Below are positions 20,126 through 20,131 of a stretch of 20,131 bases of DNA, piece by piece. The notes beneath the pieces are model-generated. The model searched no databases and was not told the DNA's origin. It worked only from the letters and a program-made list of their open reading frames with translations. Location of the stretch: NCBI GenBank assembly GCA_002411365.1, contig DHSD01000022.1, positions 43,656 through 63,786 on the forward strand. Reading direction: 5' to 3'. Origin of the DNA: Ruminococcaceae bacterium UBA5295 (lineage in GTDB: Bacteria; Bacillota; Clostridia; Oscillospirales; Acutalibacteraceae). How positions within the stretch are numbered: the stretch's first letter is position 1; every line of letters starts with the position of its first letter. The translations under genes and the position numbers were made by a program.

Positions 20126-20131
20126 CTATAT

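Noticed and set aside
1..20131. CRISPR array or complete insertion sequence
   Set aside because: No regularly spaced repeats, no transposase gene and no terminal inverted repeats with target duplication were seen.

Overview
This window looks like a chromosomal segment of an anaerobic Firmicute of class Clostridia, most like the Oscillospiraceae/Ruminococcaceae. The evidence is the gene order hprK / murB / rapZ / whiA / dnaE / pfkA, the HPr kinase and WhiA, the strong AGGAGG-type ribosome binding sites, the consensus sigma-A promoters, and tRNA genes that encode their own CCA. Nearly everything is on the minus strand. No rRNA, CRISPR array or complete insertion sequence is visible.

Left edge (1-1300): a 5' fragment of a tyrosine recombinase, tRNA-Leu(CAA) with its own promoter and terminator, then a minus-strand tRNA-Asp/tRNA-Thr pair with a perfect promoter and a terminator. 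After these lies the C-terminal helix-turn-helix remnant of a Crp/Fnr regulator. This is a tRNA island with decayed genes.

Housekeeping block (1258-10576, minus): transcription runs hprK, a YcdX-type PHP phosphatase, murB, rapZ, whiA, dnaE, then pfkA, which has its own promoter and ends at a terminator. It joins carbon-catabolite control, cell-wall precursor synthesis, division/sporulation regulation, replication and glycolysis. dnaE has no canonical start codon; ATT is the only sensible start. A plus-strand gene for a membrane-anchored C39-like cysteine peptidase follows (10815-11681).

Accessory operon (11695-19387, minus): seven tightly packed genes, most overlapping by 1-8 bases. They encode a NifH-like Fe protein, two divergent nitrogenase component-1-like subunits, then HypF, HypC, HypD and HypE. 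HypCDEF build the Fe(CN)2(CO) group of [NiFe]-hydrogenases, yet no hypA, hypB, hydrogenase subunit or maturation protease is present. A nitrogenase-like ATP-driven reductase translationally coupled to a complete Fe(CN)2(CO) assembly line is the most interesting content. Its leader carries a strong promoter followed by an intrinsic terminator about 70 bases before the first gene, which suggests attenuation.

Right edge (19657-20125, minus): a fluoride riboswitch with an expression-platform terminator precedes a crcB/fluC fluoride-channel gene. That gene lacks a canonical start codon and the last transmembrane helix, so it may be decaying.
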